Part shown: positions 1 to 8,333 of the stretch, one piece after another
Numbering within the stretch: the first letter of the stretch is position 1
Layout: every line of letters begins with the position of its first letter
Assembly (NCBI RefSeq): GCF_009674565.1
Contig: NZ_WKJL01000003.1
Span: forward strand, 124,001-188,000
Source of the DNA: Duganella aquatilis
Lineage (GTDB): Bacteria > Pseudomonadota > Gammaproteobacteria > Burkholderiales > Burkholderiaceae_D
Direction of reading: 5' to 3'
DNA: 64,000 nucleotides
Notes under the pieces: model-generated
Seen by the model: only the letters and a program-made list of their open reading frames with translations
The model's database searches: none
Told to the model about the DNA's origin: nothing
Position numbers and translations under genes: made by a program

Positions 1-1696
1 TGCCGAGCGGCGCTTGCAGTTCGACCAGGCGCACGCCGCCTTTGTCGTTGCCGTCGGCGTCCGGCGTCGGCACGCGGGTTTCGTAGTCGTCACCGTGTTT
101 GGATGGTACGCCGCCCAGACGCGGTTCGCGCAGATTCTGCGCCGGCGGCGTCAGGCCGAAACCTTTGGGGAAGATGGCGCGGTAGTCGGCCACCGTGGTC
201 AGCGTGCCGTCCGCCAGTTGCGGGTAAGCGCTGGCGGGCGGCTGCTTGCCGTTGACAGTCCAATCATCCAGCGCCACGATCAACGCGCGCATCGGCAGGT
301 AATGGTCGCTGGTCGAGACGCAAGCGGTGAACGGCGCGCGCTTGCTGGAGCGGCCGACATAATGCTGCGCGCCCATGAAGCCGTAAATGCGCACATTGTC
401 GGCCGGCGCCACATCACGCTCGCCGTCCGGCGTGGTGGCGATCAGCGAGGCGCCACGGTTCCAGAATTCGGTGGAAGTGTTCGCGACAATCAGCTTGGGC
501 AGCTTGCCCTGTTTGTCGCGCGCCTTGTCGAGCGTGGACGCGGTAACGCCGGTGACGGGATCGCGCGATGGCGCACTGGTGAACGGAAACGCGTCGGCGG
601 GATAGTCATGCTCCTCCATCATCGACGGATGGCGCGTCGGCTGCGCGAAGCGGCTGTTGAAGCCTGCGGAACCGCCTGCGCCGGGCACTTGCAGATAGGC
701 GCCGCTGAATGCCAGCCTGCCGCCTTCATCCACGTTCAGGCCATCGTGCAGCATGCGGCCGATGACGCGGCCGGACTGGCTGATGCCGAACATCAGCACA
801 TTGCGCGGCGCGGGAGCATTTTCAAAAGGATGATCGCGGAACCAGGACAGCAGGTCGCGGATGCCCGCCAGGCCGGCGCCGGTGACGTAAGGGTCTTTCG
901 CCACATAGGTCAGTTCATAGATCGTGTCGGGCTGAAAGCCGCCCTCCAGCTGCACGCGGCCCGGACCGCCCTTCAGTTCCGGCTCGACGAAACGCCAGGC
1001 GCTGCGCGGGATGGGACGGCGCTTGTCGTCCGGACGCGCACGCGCCGTCAGCTGCGCATGCGGATCGTTGGACGTGGCCGGTTCATAGGTCAGGCCGCGC
1101 ATGCCAGCGTAGGTGGCGACATCCGTCGGCGCATTGACGGTGAATTCGTTCTGCACCTTGCCCTTGACGCCCTTGGCCACCGGCGGCACGAACACCAGCG
1201 GCCGCGGCGCCGGCGTGCCGGCTGCGGGCGGCGCGGATGGCGCCACGTCCCAGGTCCACGCGGAGAACAGCAGCGAAAAGCCGTGACGCATCAGGAAGCC
1301 GTCGCCCGCATCGGCGGCGGTGGTGGGATCATTGTATGCGGGACTGCGGCCGTTGACCTGGCCGAGGATGGCGATGTTGCCGCGATTGTTCACATCATAG
1401 AGCAAGGTAGTGGGCTGCGCGCCGCTGGGCCGCAGCAGCACAAACTCGCTGGAGAACAGCACGCGGCCTTTCTTGTCGCGCGGTGCGCGCTTCAAGTCGA
1501 CAATGAACGCATTGGCGGCGGCACGGGGATCGAGCGCGTAGTAAGCGATGCCGCGTATCTTTTCATACGCGCCGTATTCGCCAAAGGTGACGCCGGGTGC
1601 GAACGGCACGCGCTCAACCACTTCGATGCGCTCCACAGCCCCTTGCGCGGCCGAGACCAGCGCCATTGCCGCCAGCGCGGTCAGCGTGCGCCTCAT
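1..1696 (-). CDS. secreted alpha/beta hydrolase domain protein (Abhydrolase_10-like), 3' end cut by window edge
   Basis: The frame opens with ATG at 1696 and stays open to the window edge (565 codons visible), so the C-terminus is missing. The N-terminus (MRRTLTALAAMALVSAAQG) looks like a Sec signal peptide, implying an exported protein. A nucleophile elbow GISQSGR lies at about residues 304-310. The length and the surrounding motifs resemble the large alpha/beta hydrolase domain family typified by Abhydrolase_10 proteins, whose substrates are mostly unknown. The start codon overlaps the stop of the YbaK-type gene by 4 bp (ATGA), so the two are probably translationally coupled. The substrate cannot be told from the sequence. 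Confidence 0.8.
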   Translation of the reverse strand, partial: MRRTLTALAAMALVSAAQGAVERIEVVERVPFAPGVTFGEYGAYEKIRGIAYYALDPRAAANAFIVDLKRAPRDKKGRVLFSSEFVLLRPSGAQPTTLLYDVNNRGNIAILGQVNGRSPAYNDPTTAADAGDGFLMRHGFSLLFSAWTWDVAPSAPPAAGTPAPRPLVFVPPVAKGVKGKVQNEFTVNAPTDVATYAGMRGLTYEPATSNDPHAQLTARARPDDKRRPIPRSAWRFVEPELKGGPGRVQLEGGFQPDTIYELTYVAKDPYVTGAGLAGIRDLLSWFRDHPFENAPAPRNVLMFGISQSGRVIGRMLHDGLNVDEGGRLAFSGAYLQVPGAGGSAGFNSRFAQPTRHPSMMEEHDYPADAFPFTSAPSRDPVTGVTASTLDKARDKQGKLPKLIVANTSTEFWNRGASLIATTPDGERDVAPADNVRIYGFMGAQHYVGRSSKRAPFTACVSTSDHYLPMRALIVALDDWTVNGKQPPASAYPQLADGTLTTVADYRAIFPKGFGLTPPAQNLREPRLGGVPSKHGDDYETRVPTPDADGNDKGGVRLVELQAPLG

Positions 1697-2160
1697 GCGA
1701 CGCTCCCGCACACGTCGACCCACTGACCAGCAGTGACGGAGGCCAGCAAGGCCGGCGTGATGCGGATGGCGCTGTTGACCGAACCCGCTGCAGGCAGCAC
1801 TTCGTCAAAGTCGTTGAGCGTATGGTCGAGATAAATCGGCAGCGGCTGCGGCAGGCCGAACGGGCATACGCCGCCCACCGGATGGCTGGTCAGCGCCACC
1901 ACTTCGTCGGCACCCAGCATTTTGCCCTTGCCGAAAGTCTCTTTGAACTTGCGGTTATCGACGCGCGCGACACCGCTCGCCACGACGAGTATCACCCTGC
2001 CGTCCGCGACACGAAACGCCAGCGTCTTGGCGATGCGGCCCGGCTCCACGCCATGCGCTTCCGCCGCCAGCGCCACCGTGGCGGTACTGGCTTCGGTTTC
2101 AATGATGGGAAGATGGATCTCGCGGGAGAGGAAGAACTCTCGTACCGATTGCAGGCTCAT
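1693..2160 (-). CDS. YbaK/EbsC-family aminoacyl-tRNA deacylase
   Basis: The 155-residue protein has the size and layout of a single-domain YbaK/ProXp-type editing enzyme, which hydrolyses mischarged aminoacyl-tRNA in trans in the cytoplasm. Family features visible are the AKTLAF segment with the conserved lysine (about residue 44) and the GGVCPFG segment (about residues 95-101) that shapes the substrate pocket. The start is the ATG at 2160. It is first in a two-gene unit with the hydrolase at 1-1696 (4-bp overlap). Which mischarged tRNA it clears (Cys-tRNAPro or another) cannot be decided from sequence alone. Confidence 0.85.
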   Translation of the reverse strand: MSLQSVREFFLSREIHLPIIETEASTATVALAAEAHGVEPGRIAKTLAFRVADGRVILVVASGVARVDNRKFKETFGKGKMLGADEVVALTSHPVGGVCPFGLPQPLPIYLDHTLNDFDEVLPAAGSVNSAIRITPALLASVTAGQWVDVCGSVA

Positions 2161-2209
2161 AAAAAATATGCTGGGCAGTTAGGACTGTCCAGCATATTAG
2201 CAGAGCGGA

Positions 2210-2626
2210 TTAGTTCGAGAGCAGCAGACTGGCGATGATGCCGGTGGTGATCGCGACCAGCACATAATCGCCGCCGGTCTGTACCCAATGGTAGCCGCGC
2301 GGCGGCGCGCTCAGATGGTGGCCGCGCCAGTCGTCCACCACGTACTGGCGGTTGCGGTATTCCGGCGGCAGGCGGCCGCCCTTGCGGATGTCGTGACGCG
2401 GACCGGCGCCGCGGTCGCGGCCACGGTCGTCGTCGTGATGATAATCCTGGCGGTCGTTGCGGCGATCCTGGGCATAGCGATTGTCGTCGTGACGATCCTG
2501 CTGGCTATGACGGTCGTCATTGCGATGGTCGTCCCGACGATCATCGTGCCGGTCCTGCGCCGAAGCTGCGCCGGTGACGCCGACAAATGCTGCCAGCACG
2601 GCAGCGGTAATCATTTTGCGGTTCAT
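2210..2626 (-). CDS. RcnB-like periplasmic protein
   Basis: The 138-residue protein has a signal peptide cut near residues 23-24 (GAASAQ). A stretch rich in His, Asp, Arg and Asn follows (about residues 25-75), then a C-terminal domain ending in a hydrophobic tail (LVAITTGIIASLLLSN). This arrangement is that of the RcnB family, periplasmic proteins first linked to nickel/cobalt homeostasis. The His/Asp-rich low-complexity stretch could bind metal, but this is inference. A good ribosome-binding site (AAGGAG) precedes the ATG at 2626. No metal-efflux gene lies nearby, so metal specificity is open. Confidence 0.8.
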   Translation of the reverse strand: MNRKMITAAVLAAFVGVTGAASAQDRHDDRRDDHRNDDRHSQQDRHDDNRYAQDRRNDRQDYHHDDDRGRDRGAGPRHDIRKGGRLPPEYRNRQYVVDDWRGHHLSAPPRGYHWVQTGGDYVLVAITTGIIASLLLSN

Positions 2627-2706
2627 GTCGAACTCCTTGTTAAGTGCTTCGATAGGAACAGCCTACCTGTAAATCCGCTAGCCGTCCGTTCGCTACCGAA
2701 CATTAC

Positions 2707-3780
2707 TCAGGTGGGCGTATCGACATCATCCCACTCGCGGTCCTCGAAGCGCACCAGCCAATTCAGGGCATAGTGACGCTCCTGCAGCACGCCGTCGTTC
2801 AGGCCCGCCGGCACCGGCGTTTTCTTCAGGATGGCCTGGCGGCTGGCCCAGTGCAGGCGATAGTGCAGGTCGAGCGCATCCAGGATCTCGCCGGTCGCGC
2901 GCGCGACCGGCTGCTTGCGCAAGCCCTCGGTGCCGCGATCGATGACGGTGCTGGAGATCGACGCCACGTCGCAGATCGCATCCGTGAACGGCAGCGCCTC
3001 CTGCAAACCCAGGGCCCATTGCAGCACCAGGATGGCTTCATAGCGCCACAGGAATTGCGTGATCTCCTGTTCGGACGGCGCTTCCTGCGCGAGGAAGGCG
3101 CGTTCGGCGTCGGTCAGGCCGGCGAAGGCCGGCGGGAAGCGCTGCTGAAGATCGTCGACAGCGATCGGCGTCTTGCTGTTCAGCGATTCGGCGCGGATGG
3201 CGACCACGAACAGGGCCAGCATCCGGCGCAGCACATCCTCCGGCGCGCGCAGACGCAATTCCGGTTCCGACACCAGCGGCGGCAGGTCGGCCGGCACATT
3301 GATCTGGCGCGCCGCCAGTTGTTCGTCGCTGCGCGCCTTGCGCTGCCAGGCTTGCGGCGGATACGGCATCACGGCCTGGGCGTCGCCATCTTCGCCCGAC
3401 GCGGCCAGCAGGATGCGGCCCTGCGGATCGCGCACCGTGCCGTCCTGCATGAACACCAGCGCATTGGCCGCTTCCGCCCAGGCGTGGAATGGCGCCATGT
3501 CGGCCGGATCGATGGCAAAGCTCAGGTGGTGCTGCGTGCGTTGCAGATGGCGGATCACGTGGTAGCGCGTGCGCGTCATCTTGCCGCCGTTTTGCTCGGC
3601 CAGGTAGTGCATGAAACCATTGAGGTGCGGCGCCAGTTCGGCGTCCTTGCTGTCGCGGCGGCCGTTCAGCACGTGCGGGAAGGCCGGCTTGGGCGCGTCG
3701 CCCACGGTGGCGTAGGCGTTAAGCAGAATGTGGTTGCTGATGTCTTTGGGGGAGAACAGCTGCTTCAGTCGATTGAGCAT
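2707..3780 (-). CDS. DUF4272 domain protein
   Basis: This is a cytoplasmic 357-residue protein without signal peptide or membrane segment. The C-terminal two thirds carry features of DUF4272: a segment rich in acidic and aromatic residues with 'QFLWRYEAILVLQWALG' (about residues 240-256), followed by helices ending in HYALNWL. The N-terminal part (about residues 1-130) has no motif I recognise. The family has no established function. The gene stands alone, with about 80 bp to the RcnB-like gene and 13 bp to the aldo/keto reductase stop upstream, so it could be co-transcribed with the latter. Confidence 0.7.
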   Translation of the reverse strand: MLNRLKQLFSPKDISNHILLNAYATVGDAPKPAFPHVLNGRRDSKDAELAPHLNGFMHYLAEQNGGKMTRTRYHVIRHLQRTQHHLSFAIDPADMAPFHAWAEAANALVFMQDGTVRDPQGRILLAASGEDGDAQAVMPYPPQAWQRKARSDEQLAARQINVPADLPPLVSEPELRLRAPEDVLRRMLALFVVAIRAESLNSKTPIAVDDLQQRFPPAFAGLTDAERAFLAQEAPSEQEITQFLWRYEAILVLQWALGLQEALPFTDAICDVASISSTVIDRGTEGLRKQPVARATGEILDALDLHYRLHWASRQAILKKTPVPAGLNDGVLQERHYALNWLVRFEDREWDDVDTPT

Positions 3781-3793
3781 AGTTATTTATCGT

Positions 3794-4630
3794 TTAACGC
3801 ATGTCCAGCGCGCGGCGACGTCGCGGCGGCGGAAATGCCTGGTCCAATGCGGCCAGATCATCGGCGGAAAGGCGGATATCGGCCGCGGCGCGGTTGGCGC
3901 GCAAGTGTACAGGATCGACGGCCTTGGGGATAGCGATCACGCCATCCTGATGCAGCACCCAGGCCAGCGCGATCTGCGCCGGAGTGACGCCGTGCGCATC
4001 GGCGACCGCCTTCAGGCCCGGATTGCACAGCAGCGCGGCCTGTTCGCGGCCGTGGGTTTCCAGCGGCGAGTAGGCCATGACGGGCAGCTGGCGTTCGCGC
4101 GCCCAGGGCAGCAGGTCGAACTCGATGCCGCGCTTCATCAGGTTGTACAGCACCTGGTTGGTGGCGGGCGCGCCGTAGCCGAGGGCTTCCTCCATGTTTT
4201 CCAGGTCGAAGTTGCTGACGCCCCAGGCCTTGATCTTGCCGGCCTGCTTCAGCGCCTCGAAGCCGTCGAAGGTTTCGGCCAGCGGGTGGTGGCCCTGCCA
4301 GTGCAGCAGATACAGGTCGATGGCTTCGGTTTTCAGGCGACGCAGGCTGCGCTCGCACGCGGCCTGCACGCCGTCGAAGCTGGCGTTGTGCGGATAGACT
4401 TTGCTGACGATGAAGGCTTCATCGCGGCGGCCGGCGATGGCCTCGCCCACGACTTCCTCCGCCCCGCCCTCGCCGTACATCTCGGCGGTATCGATCAGCG
4501 TCAGGCCAAGATCGAGGCCCAGTTGCAGGGCGCGCACCTCGTCCCGTTTGCGCGCGGCCTGCTCCCCCATATTCCACGTGCCCTGCCCCAGCGCCGGCAC
4601 CGCGTGCCCGGCCATCTTCAGCGTTTTCAT
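3794..4630 (-). CDS. aldo/keto reductase
   Basis: The 278-residue NADPH-dependent oxidoreductase has the family landmarks in order: LGQGTWNMG near the N-terminus, [13 protein letters not shown] (catalytic Asp/Tyr), VSKVYPHNA (catalytic Lys), LHWQGHHP (catalytic His) and GVSNFD. Its C-terminus carries the [13 protein letters not shown] cofactor loop. I chose the ATG at 4630 (MKTLKM). A longer reading from 4717 would run through the inverted repeat at 4673-4699 and adds residues without family resemblance. The substrate is unknown. The repeat of the neighbouring transposase element sits 43 bp upstream of the start, so the element may have separated this gene from an earlier promoter or brought a new one. 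Confidence 0.9.
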   Translation of the reverse strand: MKTLKMAGHAVPALGQGTWNMGEQAARKRDEVRALQLGLDLGLTLIDTAEMYGEGGAEEVVGEAIAGRRDEAFIVSKVYPHNASFDGVQAACERSLRRLKTEAIDLYLLHWQGHHPLAETFDGFEALKQAGKIKAWGVSNFDLENMEEALGYGAPATNQVLYNLMKRGIEFDLLPWARERQLPVMAYSPLETHGREQAALLCNPGLKAVADAHGVTPAQIALAWVLHQDGVIAIPKAVDPVHLRANRAAADIRLSADDLAALDQAFPPPRRRRALDMR

Positions 4631-4672
4631 GCAAGCCTCCACGGCTATCGAAAAGCCGAGTATAAGGCGAAG

Positions 4673-4699
4673 ACCGGGGTCAGTGCCGACATTCGGACA
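4673..4699 (+). repeat. left 27-bp inverted repeat of the RAYT element
   Basis: Starts ACCGGGGTCAGTGCCGAC and ends TTCGGACA. It is an exact inverted copy of 5618-5644. Together the pair bounds a 972-bp unit holding only the transposase gene. The GGGGTCAG core is shared with the palindromes at 25302-25336 and 50755-50789. Confidence 0.9.
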
Positions 4700-4775
4700 C
4701 AAGCTCGTCCTTGCCATGCCGGGATTGTTTGCGCTGCCTCACGGGTCTCGCCATCCGCCTGCCTAGAATGACTGG

Positions 4776-5615
4776 ATGAGCCGCCCAATCCGACTACAGT
4801 TTCCCGGTGCACTGTACCATGTGACCTCTCGCGGCGACCGAAAGAGTCTGGTGTTTCACGACCAGAACGACCGCCTCATGTGGCTGTCCATCCTGGCTGA
4901 CGTATGCGCTCTTTATAATTTTGTTATTCATGGCTACTGCCAAATGTCCAACCATTACCACTTCGTCGTGGAGACTGTGGATGGTAATCTGGCGCAAGGC
5001 ATGCAACAGCTAAACGGCATATATTCGCAATACTTCAACCGCCGGCACGACTTGGTGGGACACGTATTCCAAGGCCGCTACAAGGCAATCCTCATACAGC
5101 GCGAAGCTTATTTGATGGAGGTGGCACGCTACGTGGTACTCAATCCGGTGCGCGCTGGCCTGGTTCAGGCACCCGAGGACTGGCCGTGGAGCAGCTATCC
5201 CTATCTGCTCGGCACGTATTCCGCACCGCCCTGGCTGGATGTCGCCACCACCTTGCAGGCGTTCTCCAGCGAAACCGCGCCGGCCATCGCGGCTTACCGA
5301 AGATTCGTGACGGCAGGAATCGGCGCGCCCAATCCGCTCTTGAACACCAAACACCAGTTGATCCTCGGCGACGATACCTTTGTCGCTGCAACCCGACAAC
5401 CGCCAGCCGCAGACACGCTTCGCGCGGTGCCCAAACTGCAGCGCCGCGCCTTGGCGCTATCACTGGCCGACTACCAGCAGCAGGCAGCCAGCCGCGATGA
5501 AGCGATGAATAACGCCTTCCGCTCCACCGCGTACACGATGGAACAGATCGCCGCGTTCTTTGGCGTCTCATCCAAAACCGTCAGCCGGGCGATCAAAAAG
5601 CATCGCGCGCGATGA
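4776..5615 (+). CDS. REP-associated tyrosine transposase (RAYT, Y1/IS200-like)
   Basis: The 279-residue protein opens with MSRPIRLQFPGALYHVTSRG, typical of the Y1_Tnp family. The HUH-type metal site is visible as SNHYHFVV (about residues 68-75). The catalytic tyrosine is expected in NGIYSQYFNRRH (about residues 89-100), followed by the family signature GHVFQGRYKAI. The C-terminal third ends in a helix-turn-helix (MEQIAAFFGVSSKTVSRAI), which many longer RAYTs carry. The enzyme nicks and joins single-stranded DNA at REP hairpins. The gene is intact, about 77 bp inside the left repeat, and its TGA ends 2 bp before the right repeat. Confidence 0.93.
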   Translation: MSRPIRLQFPGALYHVTSRGDRKSLVFHDQNDRLMWLSILADVCALYNFVIHGYCQMSNHYHFVVETVDGNLAQGMQQLNGIYSQYFNRRHDLVGHVFQGRYKAILIQREAYLMEVARYVVLNPVRAGLVQAPEDWPWSSYPYLLGTYSAPPWLDVATTLQAFSSETAPAIAAYRRFVTAGIGAPNPLLNTKHQLILGDDTFVAATRQPPAADTLRAVPKLQRRALALSLADYQQQAASRDEAMNNAFRSTAYTMEQIAAFFGVSSKTVSRAIKKHRAR

Positions 5616-5617
5616 AA

Positions 5618-5644
5618 TGTCCGAATGTCGGCACTGACCCCGGT
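5618..5644 (-). repeat. right 27-bp inverted repeat of the RAYT element
   Basis: TGTCCGAATGTCGGCACTGA... is the exact reverse complement of 4673-4699. It starts 2 bp after the transposase stop codon and lies directly downstream of livF. Confidence 0.9.
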
Positions 5645-5651
5645 TTGGGGG

Positions 5652-6374
5652 TTAGTGGGCGCCGCCAAGGTAGGCGGCGATGACTTTGGGATCGGTTTTC
5701 AGGCTGTCGGCGGGGCCGTGGACGGAGATGTGGCCGTTTTCCAGTACGTAGCCATAGTCGGCCACGTTCAGCGCGGCGGCGGCGAATTGTTCCACCAGCA
5801 GCATCGTCACGCCTTCCGACTTCAGGCGCTGGATGATGCGGAATACTTCTTCCACCAGGATAGGCGCCAGGCCCATCGACGGTTCGTCCAGCAACACCAC
5901 GTCGGGATTGAGCATCACCGCGCGCGCCATCGCCAGCATCTGCTGCTCGCCGCCGGACAGGGTGCCGGCCAGCTGGTGCTGGCGCTCTTTCAGGCGCGGG
6001 AACAATTCCAGCGCTTTTTCCAGGTCGCGCTTGATGTCGCCTTTCGGCCGCGCGCGGGTGAAGCGCGGGAAGGCGCCCAGCAGCAGGTTGTCGGTCACGC
6101 TCATGGAGGCGAACACGCGCCGCCCTTCCGGCGAATGCGCCAGACCGGCGCGGGCGATGCGGTGCGAGTCGTGGCCGGTGATGTCCTTGCCGTCCAGCGT
6201 GACCTTGCCGCCCTTGGGCTTGATCATGCCGGAGATGGCGCGCATGGTGGTGGTCTTGCCGGCGCCGTTGGAGCCGATCAGCGTCACCAGCTTCCCTTTC
6301 GGGACGTCCAGCGAGATGCCGTGCAGGACTTCGACTTTGCCGTAGGCGGCTTGCAGGTTGGAGATCGATAGCAT
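5652..6374 (-). CDS. livF: branched-chain amino-acid ABC transporter ATP-binding protein LivF
   Basis: The 240-residue ATPase has Walker A GSNGAGKTTT (about residues 34-43), the signature LSGGEQQMLAMARA and Walker B VVLLDEPSMGLAP. The overall LivF pattern (MLSISNLQAAYGKVEVLHGISL) is clear. It forms the cytoplasmic ATPase pair with the LivG half of the upstream fusion protein and drives uptake of leucine, isoleucine, valine or related compounds. It is the last gene of the liv operon, 12 bp after the LivMG gene. The RAYT element abuts its 3' end. Confidence 0.95.
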   Translation of the reverse strand: MLSISNLQAAYGKVEVLHGISLDVPKGKLVTLIGSNGAGKTTTMRAISGMIKPKGGKVTLDGKDITGHDSHRIARAGLAHSPEGRRVFASMSVTDNLLLGAFPRFTRARPKGDIKRDLEKALELFPRLKERQHQLAGTLSGGEQQMLAMARAVMLNPDVVLLDEPSMGLAPILVEEVFRIIQRLKSEGVTMLLVEQFAAAALNVADYGYVLENGHISVHGPADSLKTDPKVIAAYLGGAH

Positions 6375-6386
6375 GGCGTGTCCTTG

Positions 6387-8330
6387 TCAGTGCGCCGCCG
6401 GCGCGTGGCTGGCGTCATCGCTGCCGCCCAGGTAGGCTTCGATCACTTTCGGATCGCTTTGCACGGCGGCCGGCTTGCCTTCGGCGATCTTCTGGCCGAA
6501 GTCCAGCACCGTGACGGTGTCGGACAAGGCCATCACCACGTCCATGTGGTGCTCGATCAGGATGATGGTGATGCCGTGGTCGCGGATCTTGCGGATGATG
6601 GCCATCAAGTCCTTGATGTCGGGCGCGGTCAGGCCGGCCGCCGGTTCGTCCAGCAGCAGCAGGCGCGGACTGAGGCCCAGCGCGCGGCCGATCTCCAGCA
6701 GGCGTTGTTTGCCATACGGCAGATTGCGCGCCTCCTCGCCGGCCAGGTCGGACAGGCCGACAAACTCCAGGATGCTGGCGGCCCGCTCGCGCGCGGCCTG
6801 TTCCTCGCGCTTGTAGCGCGGCGTTTGCAGCATCACGTCCAGTACATTGGATTGGAAGGTCTTGTGCAGGCCGACCAGCACGTTCTCGGTGGCGGTCATT
6901 TCGCCGAACAGCTGGACGTTCTGGAAGGTGCGGGCGACGCCGCCCAGCGCGATTTCGGACGGCGTACGGCCGGAGATCACGGCGCCGGCAAAGGCCACCT
7001 TGCCGGCGGTCGGCCGGTAGATCCCGGTCAGCACGTTCATCATGGTGCTCTTGCCGGAGCCGTTGGGGCCGATCAGGCCGTGCACCGATCCCTGGGCCAC
7101 GTTGAGGTTGACCTGGTTGAGCGCCTTCAGGCCGCCGAACTGCATCAGGATCTGTTCGACGTTGAGCAGCGTGTCGCCAACCTTGCCGCCCTGCGCGCGC
7201 GGGAACGGCTCGGCGCCGGCGCCGGTCGCCAGCGGCTGCGCATGCGCACGCGCCTTGCCCACCAGCCCTTGCAGGAAGCCGACGATGCCGTCCTGCAGGT
7301 AGTAGACCACGAACAGCGTCATCAGGCCGAAGATGGTCAGGCGCCAGTCGACGATGTTTTCCAGCTTGAAGGAGAACGCCGCCATGCCGATGGTGGCGAT
7401 CAAGGGCACGGCCACGCCGCGCGGCGTCGAGCGCTTGCGGGCGATCGCCAGCGCCGAGCCGATCACGCCCAGCACGGCGGCGGCCACGGCGATCTTGCGG
7501 AACAGTTCGATGTCGGCCAGCAGGCTGGGCAGCATGACCACGATCAGCGCGCCGATCAAGGCGCCGGAACGCGTCTTGCGGCCGCCCATGATCACCGCCA
7601 GCAGGAACAGGATGGTCAGCTCGAAGGTGTAGGTGCTGGGGTTGATGTACTCCTCCGAGTACGCGTACAGGCTGCCCGCCAGACCGGCGAAGCCGGCGCT
7701 GATGATGAAGGCGTACACCTTGTAGCGGTAGACCGAGACGCCCATGCAGTCGGAGGCGATCGGGCTGTCGCGCAGCGCTTCGAAGGCGCGGCCGAGGTTG
7801 GACTTCAGCACGCGGTGCACCACGATCAGCGAGATCACCATCAGCACGGCCACCATGTAGTAGTACTGCACTTCGCTCAGCTTGGCGCCGAATAGCATGG
7901 GCTTGGCGATCTTGATGCCCATCGGGCCTTCGGTGAGGAAGGTCATTTCGTTGATGAGGATCTGGATGATGGTGCCGAAGGCCAGCGTGACCATGGCCAG
8001 GTACGGCCCGGTGACGCGCAGCGCCGGCAGCGCCAGGATGGCGCCGAACACCGCCGCGCCGAGCACGCTGGCCGGAATCGCGATCCAGAACGGCGCACCG
8101 AGCTTGAACACCAGCACGCCGGTGGCGTAGGCGCCGATGCCGAACAGGCCGGCGTGACCCAGCGACACCTGGCCGGTGTAGCCGACCACGATGTCCAGGC
8201 CGAACAACAGGATGGCGTAGATCAGGATCGTTTCAAATAGATGGATGTAGTACGGATTGGGTATCAGCACCGGATACAGCACCAGCACCGCCAGTCCCAC
8301 CACGCTTGCCGCGACGATCGTCTTGTTCAT
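6387..8330 (-). CDS. fused branched-chain amino-acid permease/ATPase LivM-LivG
   Basis: The 647-residue protein joins two normally separate subunits. Residues 1 to about 345 are a LivM-type permease with about 8-10 membrane helices, including the family segment YTGQVSLGHAGLFGIGAY. Residues from about 385 are a LivG ATPase with Walker A GPNGSGKSTMMN, the LivG-type signature LPYGKQRLLEIGRAL and Walker B LLLLDEPAAGL. A linker of about 40 residues connects them. The ATPase half should pair with LivF and the permease half with LivH. The start ATG at 8330 is 3 bp from the livH stop. Such fusions are known in Burkholderiales. Confidence 0.93.
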   Translation of the reverse strand: MNKTIVAASVVGLAVLVLYPVLIPNPYYIHLFETILIYAILLFGLDIVVGYTGQVSLGHAGLFGIGAYATGVLVFKLGAPFWIAIPASVLGAAVFGAILALPALRVTGPYLAMVTLAFGTIIQILINEMTFLTEGPMGIKIAKPMLFGAKLSEVQYYYMVAVLMVISLIVVHRVLKSNLGRAFEALRDSPIASDCMGVSVYRYKVYAFIISAGFAGLAGSLYAYSEEYINPSTYTFELTILFLLAVIMGGRKTRSGALIGALIVVMLPSLLADIELFRKIAVAAAVLGVIGSALAIARKRSTPRGVAVPLIATIGMAAFSFKLENIVDWRLTIFGLMTLFVVYYLQDGIVGFLQGLVGKARAHAQPLATGAGAEPFPRAQGGKVGDTLLNVEQILMQFGGLKALNQVNLNVAQGSVHGLIGPNGSGKSTMMNVLTGIYRPTAGKVAFAGAVISGRTPSEIALGGVARTFQNVQLFGEMTATENVLVGLHKTFQSNVLDVMLQTPRYKREEQAARERAASILEFVGLSDLAGEEARNLPYGKQRLLEIGRALGLSPRLLLLDEPAAGLTAPDIKDLMAIIRKIRDHGITIILIEHHMDVVMALSDTVTVLDFGQKIAEGKPAAVQSDPKVIEAYLGGSDDASHAPAAH

Positions 8331-8333
8331 GGG

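Larger units (their letters stand above)
4673..5644 (+). mobile_element. RAYT transposase unit bounded by 27-bp inverted repeats
   Basis: The unit consists of the two exact 27-bp inverted repeats and a single transposase gene between them. No flanking target-site duplication is apparent, as expected for single-stranded Y1 (HUH) transposition. The right repeat ends 7 bp before the livF stop codon on the opposite strand, and the left one lies just upstream of an aldo/keto reductase. Such REP-associated transposases are usually domesticated, single copy and not themselves mobile, while the short repeats they recognise are scattered in the genome. Confidence 0.8.

Noticed and set aside
14..1726. 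Plus-strand frame covering the first gene
   Set aside because: The minus strand encodes an uninterrupted exported hydrolase with signal peptide and GxSxxG; the plus frame lacks any such feature.
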